The notes beneath the pieces are model-generated. The model saw only the letters and a list, made by a program, of their open reading frames with translations, was not told the origin of the DNA and searched no databases. The position numbers and the translations under genes were made by a program. A DNA stretch of 64,000 nucleotides from Bacillus zhangzhouensis (lineage in GTDB: Bacteria; Bacillota; Bacilli; Bacillales; Bacillaceae), in NCBI GenBank assembly GCA_025809375.1, contig CP099514.1, positions 2,593,528 to 2,657,527 on the forward strand. The letters are read 5' to 3'. Below, in pieces: positions 56,687-64,000 of the stretch; positions within the stretch are counted from its first letter, which is position 1; every line of letters starts with the position of its first letter.

Positions 56687-56721
56687 ATTGGACACCCCCA
56701 TAAAGGTAGAGTGTCCAATTT
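56685..56721 (-). terminator. Terminator-like hairpin between gcvH and yusG
   Basis: AAATTGGACAC and GTGTCCAATTT form a perfect 11-base stem 9 bases after the gcvH stop; the T run after it is short. The downstream arm covers the yusG ribosome site and TTG start. Confidence 0.7.
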
Positions 56722-56729
56722 CACATGAA

Positions 56730-57113
56730 TTAGTCTTCTTTTGTCATTTCTTCATATTGCTCAGCAGTCATTAAATTCTCGATTTCAGATGCATCAGCTG
56801 GTTCTACAACGATCATCCATGCTTTTTCGTATGGAGAGTCATTGACGAATTCTGGGCTGTCATCCAGTTCATCGTTCACTTCAACGATTGTGCCATTGAT
56901 CGGTGCATAAAGTTCAGAAACTGTTTTGACTGATTCTACACTTCCGAAAGGCTCGTCCGCTGTGATTTTGTCTCCTACTTCAGGAAGCTCAACGAACACG
57001 ATATCGCCCAGCTCAGATTGAGCAAAATGCGTAATACCGATACGCACCTTATCTCCTTCTACTTTGACCCATTCATGTTCTTCTGAATAACGTAAATCTT
57101 TTGGTGTGCTCAT
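56730..57113 (-). CDS. gcvH: Glycine cleavage system H protein
   Basis: A 127-residue lipoyl carrier; the lipoylated lysine is Lys63 in [15 protein letters not shown]. It shuttles the aminomethyl group in glycine cleavage, and in Bacillus also receives octanoyl groups during lipoate synthesis for lipA. It is away from gcvT-gcvPA-gcvPB, as in B. subtilis. GGAGGGG ribosome site. Confidence 0.97.
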   Translation of the reverse strand: MSTPKDLRYSEEHEWVKVEGDKVRIGITHFAQSELGDIVFVELPEVGDKITADEPFGSVESVKTVSELYAPINGTIVEVNDELDDSPEFVNDSPYEKAWMIVVEPADASEIENLMTAEQYEEMTKED

Positions 57114-57179
57114 TCAATACCCCTCCAGTCTTTTCTTCCAATCTATATTGAAGATACCACAATCTGAATGAAAGTTACA

Positions 57180-57539
57180 TCATTTCCAGACGCTTTTAAA
57201 TGTATCTTCGTTAAATCCAACTGTCACTCGTTTACCGTCTGTTGTAATCGGTCGCTTGATCAGCATTCCATTAGACGCGAGTAATTCTAGCTGCTCGTCC
57301 TCTGACATTGCAGGAAGTTGATCTTTCAGCTGCAGCTCCCGGTATTTTTGTCCACTTGTATTAAAGAATTTTTTCAGCTCTAAACCGCTTTTTTCGTAAA
57401 GTGCTTTTAATGTTTCTTTATCAGGTGTCTCTTCGACGATATGTATGCTGTTGATGTCTTTTTTGTGTGCTTCCAGCCACTTTTTTGCTTTTCGGCATGT
57501 ACCGCAAGATGGGTATTCGTAAAAATCTAAAGCCACCAT
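57180..57539 (-). CDS. yusI: YusI, ArsC/Spx-family thioredoxin-like protein
   Basis: A 119-residue ArsC-superfamily protein with YPSCGTCRKAKKWL (CxxC at about 11-14) and the C-terminal region LIKRPITTDGKRVTVGFNED typical of the family. Related to Spx and arsenate reductases, but lacks the RNA polymerase-contact features I would need to call it Spx. ATG at 57539 follows GGAGGTG; the longer frame overlaps the fadE terminator. Confidence 0.88.
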   Translation of the reverse strand: MVALDFYEYPSCGTCRKAKKWLEAHKKDINSIHIVEETPDKETLKALYEKSGLELKKFFNTSGQKYRELQLKDQLPAMSEDEQLELLASNGMLIKRPITTDGKRVTVGFNEDTFKSVWK

Positions 57540-57607
57540 TTTCACCTCCTGCAAATTGTGACAACATTTTATCACAAAATATTTTAAAAACCTAAATGTA
57601 TGCTTAC

Positions 57608-57640
57608 AAAAAGGTGCGGAGTTGATATCCACACCTTTTA
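57608..57640 (-). terminator. Terminator of fadN-fadA-fadE
   Basis: AAAAGGTGTGGA...TCCGCACCTTTTT on the minus strand, with an inner paired GGA/TCC. Confidence 0.82.
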
Positions 57641-57648
57641 AGCCATCC

Positions 57649-59430
57649 TTATACGATATATTTCTCTGCTTCAAAGATTCGTTTCGCTACTTCGCGCTTT
57701 TTAGCGATGACATTGATCGGAGTAAATCTTGTCAGCTTGCGAAGGGCTGACAGGCTGATGCGGAGTGAATCACCTTCCTCCATCGCAATCAAGGATTCTT
57801 TTGCATGGGCTTCAATCTTTAAGAAAGCCTCCTGCGTGAAAATTTGTGTGTAAGCCAGCTTTTGTGCATTTTTTTCTGCCCCTGTTGCAGCGATTGCCTT
57901 TTCTGTACGCAGAATCGCTGATTCAGCAGCAAAAATTTCATTGACGATATCGGCTATATTTACAAGAATTTCTTGCTCTTTGTCTAAGGCTTTCCCGTAT
58001 TTCATGGCTGCCATACCAGCCACCATTAAGGCGATTTTTTTTGCATGGGCAAGCAAATATTTTTCCTGATCGAGCGGCTGGTCGCCTGGCTCTTCCGGCA
58101 TCATCATCATCAGCTCTTCCTGTAAAGTTTGTGCTTTTTGAAGCAGCGGAAGCTCTCCTTTCATCGCTTTCTTCAAGAATGTACCTGGTACAAGCAAACG
58201 GTTGATTTCGTTTGTCCCTTCAAAAATCCGGTTGATTCGTGAATCGCGATAAGCTCTTTCGACCTCGTACTCTTGCATGAATCCATATCCGCCGTGAATC
58301 TGCACGCCTTCATCCACAATATAATCTAACGTTTCAGAGCCAAGCACTTTACAGAGAGAACATTCAATCGCATATTCCGCAATGGATTGAGCAATTTGTT
58401 TGCCGTTTTTTTGCTCTTCATCACTTAATAGACCCATCCGCTGTTCAAATAATCCAACCGTGCGGTAAACAGCACTTTCCATCGCATAGAGCTTTACTGA
58501 CATATTAGCTGCTTTTTCACCAATTAAGCTGAATCGAGAAATGGGTGTTTTGAATTGCTTACGCTGGTTTGCATATTCTGCGGATAATTGAATGACGCGT
58601 TTTGATGCACCGATTGTGCCGACTGCCAGCTTATAGCGTCCGATATTTAAAATGTTAAAGGCAATCACATGTCCTCTACCGGCTTCACCGAGCAAATTCT
58701 CCTTTGGTACTTGGGCATCTTCAAGAATTAATGTTCTCGTTGATGATCCTTTAATGCCCATCTTTTTCTCTTCAGGTCCCGTTTTGACACCTGGAAAATC
58801 TTTTTCGACGATAAAAGCAGAGAAGTGTTCACCATCAATCTTCGCATACACAACAAAGACATCCGCAAATGCGGAGTTTGTGATCCACTGCTTTTCTCCA
58901 TTGAGGACATAATGGGTACCCGCTTCATTCAGAACTGCTGTTGTTTTTGCTCCAAGGGCGTCAGAGCCTGATCCTGGCTCAGTGAGTGCGTATGCCGCAA
59001 TGGTTTCCCCAGAGGCGAGTCCAGGCAGGTACGTTTCCTTTTGCGCTTGATTTCCGAAGAGCACGATCGGCAGAGAACCAATCCCGACATGAGCGCCATA
59101 GGAAAGCGAGAAGCTTCCTGCTCTAGCAAATTTTTCAGTAATGATCGCTGAACTGATTTTATCTAATCCAAGCCCGCCGAATTCTTCCGGCACATCAGCT
59201 CCTAGAAGTCCAAGCTCACCAGCCTTTTTGAGAAGCCTGACCGAATGCTCAAACTCATGGTTTTCAATTTGATCTATATGCGGAACCACATCTTGTAAAA
59301 TATAATCCTCTGTTGTCTTTCCAATCATTTGATGTTCATCAGAGAAATCCTCCGGTGTAAAGATATGCTCATAATTCGTCTCATCAATTAAAAAGCTTCC
59401 ACCCTTTTTTACATCTTCTAATGCTTTCAT
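57649..59430 (-). CDS. fadE: FadE, acyl-CoA dehydrogenase
   Basis: A 593-residue flavoenzyme catalysing the first step of fatty-acid beta-oxidation. The N-terminal 400 residues are the acyl-CoA dehydrogenase core with [17 protein letters not shown] and the FAD region [15 protein letters not shown]; the extra C-terminal domain of about 170 residues is typical of the Bacillus FadE/AcdA type. Last gene of the fad operon, 14 bases after fadA. Confidence 0.93.
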   Translation of the reverse strand: MKALEDVKKGGSFLIDETNYEHIFTPEDFSDEHQMIGKTTEDYILQDVVPHIDQIENHEFEHSVRLLKKAGELGLLGADVPEEFGGLGLDKISSAIITEKFARAGSFSLSYGAHVGIGSLPIVLFGNQAQKETYLPGLASGETIAAYALTEPGSGSDALGAKTTAVLNEAGTHYVLNGEKQWITNSAFADVFVVYAKIDGEHFSAFIVEKDFPGVKTGPEEKKMGIKGSSTRTLILEDAQVPKENLLGEAGRGHVIAFNILNIGRYKLAVGTIGASKRVIQLSAEYANQRKQFKTPISRFSLIGEKAANMSVKLYAMESAVYRTVGLFEQRMGLLSDEEQKNGKQIAQSIAEYAIECSLCKVLGSETLDYIVDEGVQIHGGYGFMQEYEVERAYRDSRINRIFEGTNEINRLLVPGTFLKKAMKGELPLLQKAQTLQEELMMMMPEEPGDQPLDQEKYLLAHAKKIALMVAGMAAMKYGKALDKEQEILVNIADIVNEIFAAESAILRTEKAIAATGAEKNAQKLAYTQIFTQEAFLKIEAHAKESLIAMEEGDSLRISLSALRKLTRFTPINVIAKKREVAKRIFEAEKYIV

Positions 59431-59444
59431 CCTGATTTCCCCCT

Positions 59445-60620
59445 TTAGATCAATTCAAAAATTCCCGCTGCTCCCATACCCCCGCCGATACACATTGTGA
59501 CAATGCCAAATTGTTCGTTTCGCCGTTTCATTTCATGAATAAGTGACAGCGTTAGTTTCGTTCCTGTACAGCCGAGCGGATGTCCCAGCGCAATTGCCCC
59601 ACCATTAACATTCACTTTTTCTTCATCAATCCCTAAATGACGAATGACTTGAATCGCCTGAGAGGCAAACGCTTCGTTTAATTCAAACAGTCCAATATCC
59701 TTGAGCTCAAGTCCAGCAATCTTCAGCGCACGCGGAATAGCTTCAACCGGACCGATACCCATCACCTCAGGCGGTACACCGCCAACAGCAAATGCTCTGA
59801 ATTTAGCGAGCGGCAAAAGAGAAAGTGAGGATGCTTTCTCACGGTCCATCATCATCACACACGCAGCCCCGTCGCTTGTTTGAGACGAGTTCCCTGCGGT
59901 CACCGTGCCTTTTGTAGAGAAGGCTGGGCGCAATGTAGAAAGAATTTCCTCCGTAGTACCTGCTCTTACCCCTTCATCCTGTGAGAACGTGAATTGATGC
60001 TCTTCTAATTGATATTGCTCTCCTACCCGTCGCTCTGTTACATCAACGGGCACAATTTCATCTGAAAACTTCCCTTCTTGAAGTGCCTTTGCTGCTTTTT
60101 GATGACTTCTCACCGCAAAGGCGTCCTGATCTTGACGTGTGACCTGATATTTTTGCGCCACTTGCTCTGCCGTGTGCCCCATGCTCATGTAGTATTCAGG
60201 TGCTTGCTCTGCCAACAGAGCATTTGGACGAATGGAATGCCCCATCATCGGCACCTGCGACATCGATTCGACTCCTCCGGCTAAAATTGTCTCTGCCTGC
60301 CCAAGCATAATTCGTTCACCCGCATAAGCGATAGACTGAAGACCAGACGAGCAGTAGCGGTTTATGGTGATGGCAGGGACCGTATAAGGCAGTCCCGCTA
60401 GTGCCCCAATATTTCGCGCCACATTTAACCCCTGCTCTGCTTCTGGCGTCGCACATCCAATGATCAAATCATCTATCTGACCGTCGTATTCACCGGCACG
60501 CTTTAACGTTTCTTTCACACATAGTGCGCCCATATCATCAGGCCGAACATGTTTTAACGATCCTTTTTTTGCCTTCCCTACTGGTGTTCTTGCGCCAGCG
60601 ACAATGACTGCTTCTCTCAT
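59445..60620 (-). CDS. fadA: FadA, acetyl-CoA acetyltransferase (thiolase)
   Basis: A 391-residue thiolase for the last beta-oxidation step. Nucleophile Cys90 in NRYCSSGLQS, histidine in GGAIALGHPLGCTG, second cysteine in TMCIGGGMG. Starts 14 bases after fadN. Confidence 0.96.
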   Translation of the reverse strand: MREAVIVAGARTPVGKAKKGSLKHVRPDDMGALCVKETLKRAGEYDGQIDDLIIGCATPEAEQGLNVARNIGALAGLPYTVPAITINRYCSSGLQSIAYAGERIMLGQAETILAGGVESMSQVPMMGHSIRPNALLAEQAPEYYMSMGHTAEQVAQKYQVTRQDQDAFAVRSHQKAAKALQEGKFSDEIVPVDVTERRVGEQYQLEEHQFTFSQDEGVRAGTTEEILSTLRPAFSTKGTVTAGNSSQTSDGAACVMMMDREKASSLSLLPLAKFRAFAVGGVPPEVMGIGPVEAIPRALKIAGLELKDIGLFELNEAFASQAIQVIRHLGIDEEKVNVNGGAIALGHPLGCTGTKLTLSLIHEMKRRNEQFGIVTMCIGGGMGAAGIFELI

Positions 60621-60634
60621 TTTGATTCCCCCCC

Positions 60635-63022
60635 TTAGTTACGTAAAGGTTTTCCTTTGACGAGCATGTGCTGCATACGTGCCTGTGATTTCCCTTCTCC
60701 CACAAGACTTAAAAAAGCTTCTCTTTCAAGCTCTAATAAGTATTGCTCCTCTACCTCTGTTCCAAATGGCAGTTTCCCGCCGGAAATAACATGAGCTAAT
60801 TTTTTGACAATGGTCATGTCATGCTCTGAAATGTATCCAGACAGTCTCATATTTTCAGCAGCCAAAATCATCGCTGCATAGCCTGTTTCTCCCATGACCG
60901 GCACCTTTTGCTTGAGCGGCGCACGATAACCGGCTTCATCAAGAGAGAGCACCAGTTGTTTTGCATCATAGATCAGGTGATCTTCGTTCATACTAATCCG
61001 GTCGCTCACGCGAAGCATGTTCATGTCCCGCGCTTCCTCAGCTGAAGTTGATACTTTTGCCATTGCAATGGTTTCAAATGTTTTCAGCGTAGCATCCTGT
61101 ATAGCGGTCTGCGACGGCTTCGCTGCTCCTTGCAGGTGACGAAGATATAACTCTTTGTTTCCGCCGCCTCCTGGAATCAGTCCAACTCCCGCTTCCACCA
61201 GTCCCATGTACGTTTCGCTAGAGGCCTGTATAGCCGCTGCCGGCAGACAAACTTCTGTTCCGCCTCCTAAAGTCATACCAAACGGAGCAGCAACGACTGG
61301 GCGCTCGCTGTATTTCACCTTCATCATTGCCTGCTGGAAGCGCCTGATCACAAAGTCAATTTCAAAGAAATTATCGTCCTGTGCTTCCATTAAAATCAAA
61401 GCAAGGTTAGCGCCAACACAGAAGTTCTTCCCTTGGTTTCCAATGACAAGCCCTTTATAATTCTTTTCCGTCTCATCAACGGATCGATTGATCATATCAA
61501 TGACATCTAGTCCAATGGCATTGCTTTTAGAGTGAAATTCGAGCAAGGCGACATCATCACCAATATCAATCAGGCTCGCACCAGAATTTTTGAAGATAAC
61601 CCCGTGTTTCTTTTTCAATCTAGCTAAAGAAATATGTTTGCCGTTCCCTTTTTCCTGTTCATAAACGCCATTCTGATAAAAAGCCCACTCTCCTTCAGCA
61701 TTCTCTTGATAGAATGTGTCGTGTCCTTTTGACAGCATCTCTTGCACCCATGCTGGGATACTGCGGCCTTCTGCTTCCATTCGTTCGGCGGCTTTTTTGA
61801 CACCTATTGCATCCCACAGCTCAAATGGGCCGTGCTGCCAGCCGAATCCCCATTTCATGGCGTTATCGATAGACTGAATATCATCCGCAATTTCACCTTT
61901 TAGATGAGCTGAATAAAGAAGTACGGGCGCTGTCATATTCCAAAGGAATTGCCCTGCACGGCCATCCTGATAAATAAGCGCTTTCAACTTTGCTTTTGCA
62001 CCCTTTTGCTGTTTCGCCATCTCAATGGCTGGATCTTTTAGCTTTGTGCGCTCTCCATATGTGAGCGTCACTGGATCAAGCTCTAAAATGGCCTTCCCAT
62101 TTTTTTTATAAAATCCTTGTCCTGCCTTGCTGCCAATCCAACCTTTTTCGAGCATTCTTTCCATAAACTCAGGCAGCTGAAAAATCTCTTTTTCCTTTCC
62201 TTCTACCTGTTCATATACGTTTCGTGCCACATGAGAAAATGTGTCAAGCCCCACTACATCAAGTGTACGGAAGGTCGCACTTTTCGGTCTTCCAATAAGG
62301 GGACCTGTGACAGAATCCACTTCTCCGATGGTGTATTTGTTCTCAAGCATTTCACGCACTGTGACAAGAAGCCCATAAGTGCCAATGCGGTTTGCAATAA
62401 AGTTCGGTGTGTCTTTTGCTTCAACTACACCTTTGCCGAGTACATCTTCGCCAAACGTTTTCATAAATGACAGGACTTCTGAATCTGTTTCTTGAATAGG
62501 AATGATTTCTAAGAGCTTTAAATAACGAGCAGGGTTAAAAAAATGTGTACCTAAAAAGTGGCGTTTAAAATCATCTGATCGGCCTTCAGCCATTTTTTCA
62601 ACTGAAATACCGGATGTATTGCTTGATACGATGCTTCCTTCTTTGCGGTGTTCGTCGATGAGAGAGAATACGTGTTGTTTGATGCTGAGCTTTTCAGTGA
62701 CGACTTCAATAATCCAGTCAGCATCGTGTAATAAGGAAAGGTGGTCTGTGAGATTTCCCGGTGTGATGTATGATAGGTTTTTTGCTGAAGTAAGAGGTGC
62801 TGGTTTTTGCTTTAACAATTTTTTCATCGCTTCTTGACTTAATCGATTCCGAACACTAGGGTGATCAAGCGTTTGCTTTTTCGCCGTTTCTTCCTTTGTC
62901 AGTTCATTTGGCACAATATCTAGCAGTGTTACTCGTATCCCGATATTGGCTAGATGTGCAGCAATGCCCGAGCCCATAACACCTGAACCAATGACAGCCG
63001 CCTTGCGAATATGTTTGCCCAT
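60635..63022 (-). CDS. fadN: FadN, enoyl-CoA hydratase/3-hydroxyacyl-CoA dehydrogenase
   Basis: A 795-residue bifunctional beta-oxidation enzyme. The N-terminal 3-hydroxyacyl-CoA dehydrogenase has GSGVMGSGIAAHLA (NAD) and SSNTSGIS, HFFNPARYL; the C-terminal crotonase-like hydratase has NFCVGANLALI and GMTLGGGTEVCLPA. ATG at 63022 follows AGGGGG; the long upstream frame is spurious. First gene of fadN-fadA-fadE, with a FadR operator between promoter and start. Confidence 0.95.
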   Translation of the reverse strand: MGKHIRKAAVIGSGVMGSGIAAHLANIGIRVTLLDIVPNELTKEETAKKQTLDHPSVRNRLSQEAMKKLLKQKPAPLTSAKNLSYITPGNLTDHLSLLHDADWIIEVVTEKLSIKQHVFSLIDEHRKEGSIVSSNTSGISVEKMAEGRSDDFKRHFLGTHFFNPARYLKLLEIIPIQETDSEVLSFMKTFGEDVLGKGVVEAKDTPNFIANRIGTYGLLVTVREMLENKYTIGEVDSVTGPLIGRPKSATFRTLDVVGLDTFSHVARNVYEQVEGKEKEIFQLPEFMERMLEKGWIGSKAGQGFYKKNGKAILELDPVTLTYGERTKLKDPAIEMAKQQKGAKAKLKALIYQDGRAGQFLWNMTAPVLLYSAHLKGEIADDIQSIDNAMKWGFGWQHGPFELWDAIGVKKAAERMEAEGRSIPAWVQEMLSKGHDTFYQENAEGEWAFYQNGVYEQEKGNGKHISLARLKKKHGVIFKNSGASLIDIGDDVALLEFHSKSNAIGLDVIDMINRSVDETEKNYKGLVIGNQGKNFCVGANLALILMEAQDDNFFEIDFVIRRFQQAMMKVKYSERPVVAAPFGMTLGGGTEVCLPAAAIQASSETYMGLVEAGVGLIPGGGGNKELYLRHLQGAAKPSQTAIQDATLKTFETIAMAKVSTSAEEARDMNMLRVSDRISMNEDHLIYDAKQLVLSLDEAGYRAPLKQKVPVMGETGYAAMILAAENMRLSGYISEHDMTIVKKLAHVISGGKLPFGTEVEEQYLLELEREAFLSLVGEGKSQARMQHMLVKGKPLRN

Positions 63023-63042
63023 AATTATCCCCCTAAACATTT

Positions 63043-63060
63043 TGAATGAACAGTCATTCA
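63043..63060. promoter_or_regulatory. FadR operator of fadNAE
   Basis: TGAATGAACAGTCATTCA, a perfect inverted repeat of the Bacillus FadR box, 21-38 bases upstream of the fadN start and downstream of the promoter. Confidence 0.9.
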
Positions 63061-63095
63061 TTTTTTGGCCAAAAAAAAGCAATGCCTCTTTCTTT

Positions 63096-63124
63096 ATCTT
63101 AAAAGATTTTCCGAAACAGTTCAA
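63096..63124 (-). promoter_or_regulatory. sigma-A promoter of fadNAE
   Basis: TTGAAC (63124-63119), 17 bases, TAAGAT (63101-63096) on the minus strand, upstream of the FadR box. Confidence 0.72.
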
Positions 63125-63220
63125 TAGCGGATTTCAAAAATTTACACATTCTCGTGTCCTTATTTTGCGGCGTATGAATTAAAGATGAGAGGGAATTGTA
63201 AGAATGGAGGTGATGTCCAC

Positions 63221-63355
63221 ATGTCTCGTTTGAAGAAAAACCCATCGAAAGCAGGCGTCAGTGCTGCAAGTGTAAAAGGAAACGCAGGTCCATCACAGGA
63301 AGCAAACCTAGGCGGGAAAAAAACCAGTCAAAATCAGCAATATCAAAAGAATTAG
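63221..63355 (+). CDS. yuzL: YuzL family small protein
   Basis: A 44-residue basic protein MSRLKKNPSKAGVSAASVKG then NAGPSQEANLGGKKTSQNQQ, rich in Ser, Gln and Lys, with a ribosome site GGAGGTGATG. It matches the Bacillus YuzL family by length, KNPSK..S.ASV and the C-terminal KKTSQN. The composition is like minor small acid-soluble spore proteins, but function is unknown. Too short for most gene finders. Confidence 0.78.
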   Translation: MSRLKKNPSKAGVSAASVKGNAGPSQEANLGGKKTSQNQQYQKN

Positions 63356-63387
63356 TAAGGAAACAAAATTGTAAGGAGGAACACAAG

Positions 63388-63636
63388 TTGAACAATCAGC
63401 AAATGAATATGCCACCAGAAGTCATTTCAGTGAAGGATTCCTTGTACTTAGAGGATATGCTCAACTGGAACTTGATCGCCATGAAAAAGGCTCATTTTAT
63501 GGCTGAACATTGCCAGGACCAAACATTGAAACAAGAATTAAATCAAGTTGGCCAAATGCATCATCAGCATTATACACAAATTCTTCAGCATTTAGGCAGC
63601 TCAGGGCAAGGCCAGTCTACTGGCTTTATGCAATAG
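63388..63636 (+). CDS. Small spore coat-like protein (CotF-like, N-terminal-domain type)
   Basis: An 82-residue protein rich in Met, Gln and His: MPPEVISVKDSLYLEDMLNW, then helical NLIAMKKAHFMAEHCQDQTL and GQMHHQHYTQILQHL. This helix pair resembles one half of CotF-type coat proteins. The TTG start at 63388 follows AAGGAGG. It lies 10 bases before the next gene, also CotF-like, so the pair may encode two parts of one coat component. Confidence 0.6.
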   Translation: MNNQQMNMPPEVISVKDSLYLEDMLNWNLIAMKKAHFMAEHCQDQTLKQELNQVGQMHHQHYTQILQHLGSSGQGQSTGFMQ

Positions 63637-63646
63637 GAGGGAAAAC

Positions 63647-63994
63647 ATGGAACAGCAAAACCAACAAAAAATCGGGAATCCACAAACTCCGGTTCCTACG
63701 ACTACAAACATGAACGATCGTGATTTCGTCACAGATCTCTTGTCGACTGAAAAATATATGACAAGTGGATACAACACAGCGCTCAATGAATTCAGTCATG
63801 AATCTCTTTACCAAGATATTCAGCGAATTGCGCTCGAAACACAGAAAACACAAAGACATTTATATGATGTCATGTTCCGATATGGCTGGTATTCCGTTGA
63901 AGCCGCTGAGCAGCAAAAGCTCCAGCAGGCACACCAGAAATTCCAGCAAACACTGACAGATCAATCTCCGTACGGATCATCACAAATGTCATAA
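63647..63994 (+). CDS. yusN: Spore coat protein, CotF family (YusN-like)
   Basis: A 115-residue protein with a Gln/Asn/Thr-rich N-terminus followed by the CotF domain: DRDFVTDLLSTEKYMTSGYN and TQRHLYDVMFRYGWYSVEAA, where YGWY is a hallmark. Position downstream of fadN and yuzL fits B. subtilis yusN. Ribosome site AGGAGGG. In CotF the precursor is cleaved into two coat peptides; here two adjacent genes may play those parts. Confidence 0.72.
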   Translation: MEQQNQQKIGNPQTPVPTTTNMNDRDFVTDLLSTEKYMTSGYNTALNEFSHESLYQDIQRIALETQKTQRHLYDVMFRYGWYSVEAAEQQKLQQAHQKFQQTLTDQSPYGSSQMS

Positions 63995-64000
63995 AGAAAA

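Overview
The window is chromosomal DNA of a Bacillus, most likely of the B. pumilus/safensis/altitudinis group. Gene content and order follow the B. subtilis chromosome from yukE through adeR-ald, yui, yum, yut, hom-thrCB, lipA, yun, bsn, suf, metNPQ, yus and fadNAE. Protein divergence and several local gains and losses say it is not B. subtilis itself. Most genes are housekeeping; no coherent new defence, toxin or biosynthetic system is visible, and the unusual material is mostly decayed genes, one IS element, a short repeat and regulatory sites.

Layout. 1-9 kb: the 5' part of yukE (type VII secretion WXG100 protein), the regulator adeR and its target ald, biotin transporter bioY with a BirA operator on its promoter, a broken unknown gene, yuiF, pepA, yuiD, yuiC. 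9-17.4 kb: yuiB, the tiny CxxC protein yuiA, two NDH-2-like flavoproteins (yumB, yutJ), ferredoxin-NADP reductase yumC, Fe-S carriers (yutM, yutI), dapF and small proteins. 17.4-29.6 kb: yuxL, the hom-thrC-thrB threonine operon, a deleted D-2-hydroxyacid dehydrogenase pseudogene, yutH to yutC, lipA and the spore-cortex peptidase lytH. 29.6-31.2 kb: an IS1182-type element inserted exactly into the lytH/yunB terminator hairpin. 31.2-37.5 kb: yunB, yunC, yunD, yunF, a pucR-like regulator without purine-catabolism genes beside it, an oxalate decarboxylase remnant and the secreted nuclease bsn.

37.5-45.5 kb: two complete-looking siderophore or ferric-chelate ABC importers back to back (yfiY-yfiZ-yfhA plus an FhuF-type reductase; then a YfmCDEF-like set), each headed by a strong Fur box and each with a hairpin after the binding-protein gene. 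45.9-51.1 kb: sufCDSUB for Fe-S cluster assembly, with Fur-like heptamers downstream of its promoter, so iron import and iron use lie side by side. 51.2-55.2 kb: a small ORF, yurZ, a repeat-like insertion, and metNPQ under a SAM-I riboswitch. 55.2-64 kb: yusD-yusI with gcvH, the fadN-fadA-fadE beta-oxidation operon with a FadR box, and the small sporulation-type genes yuzL and two CotF/YusN-like genes.

Names rest on recalled B. subtilis proteins and visible motifs; no database search was possible. Start codons were chosen by ribosome binding site where several were possible.
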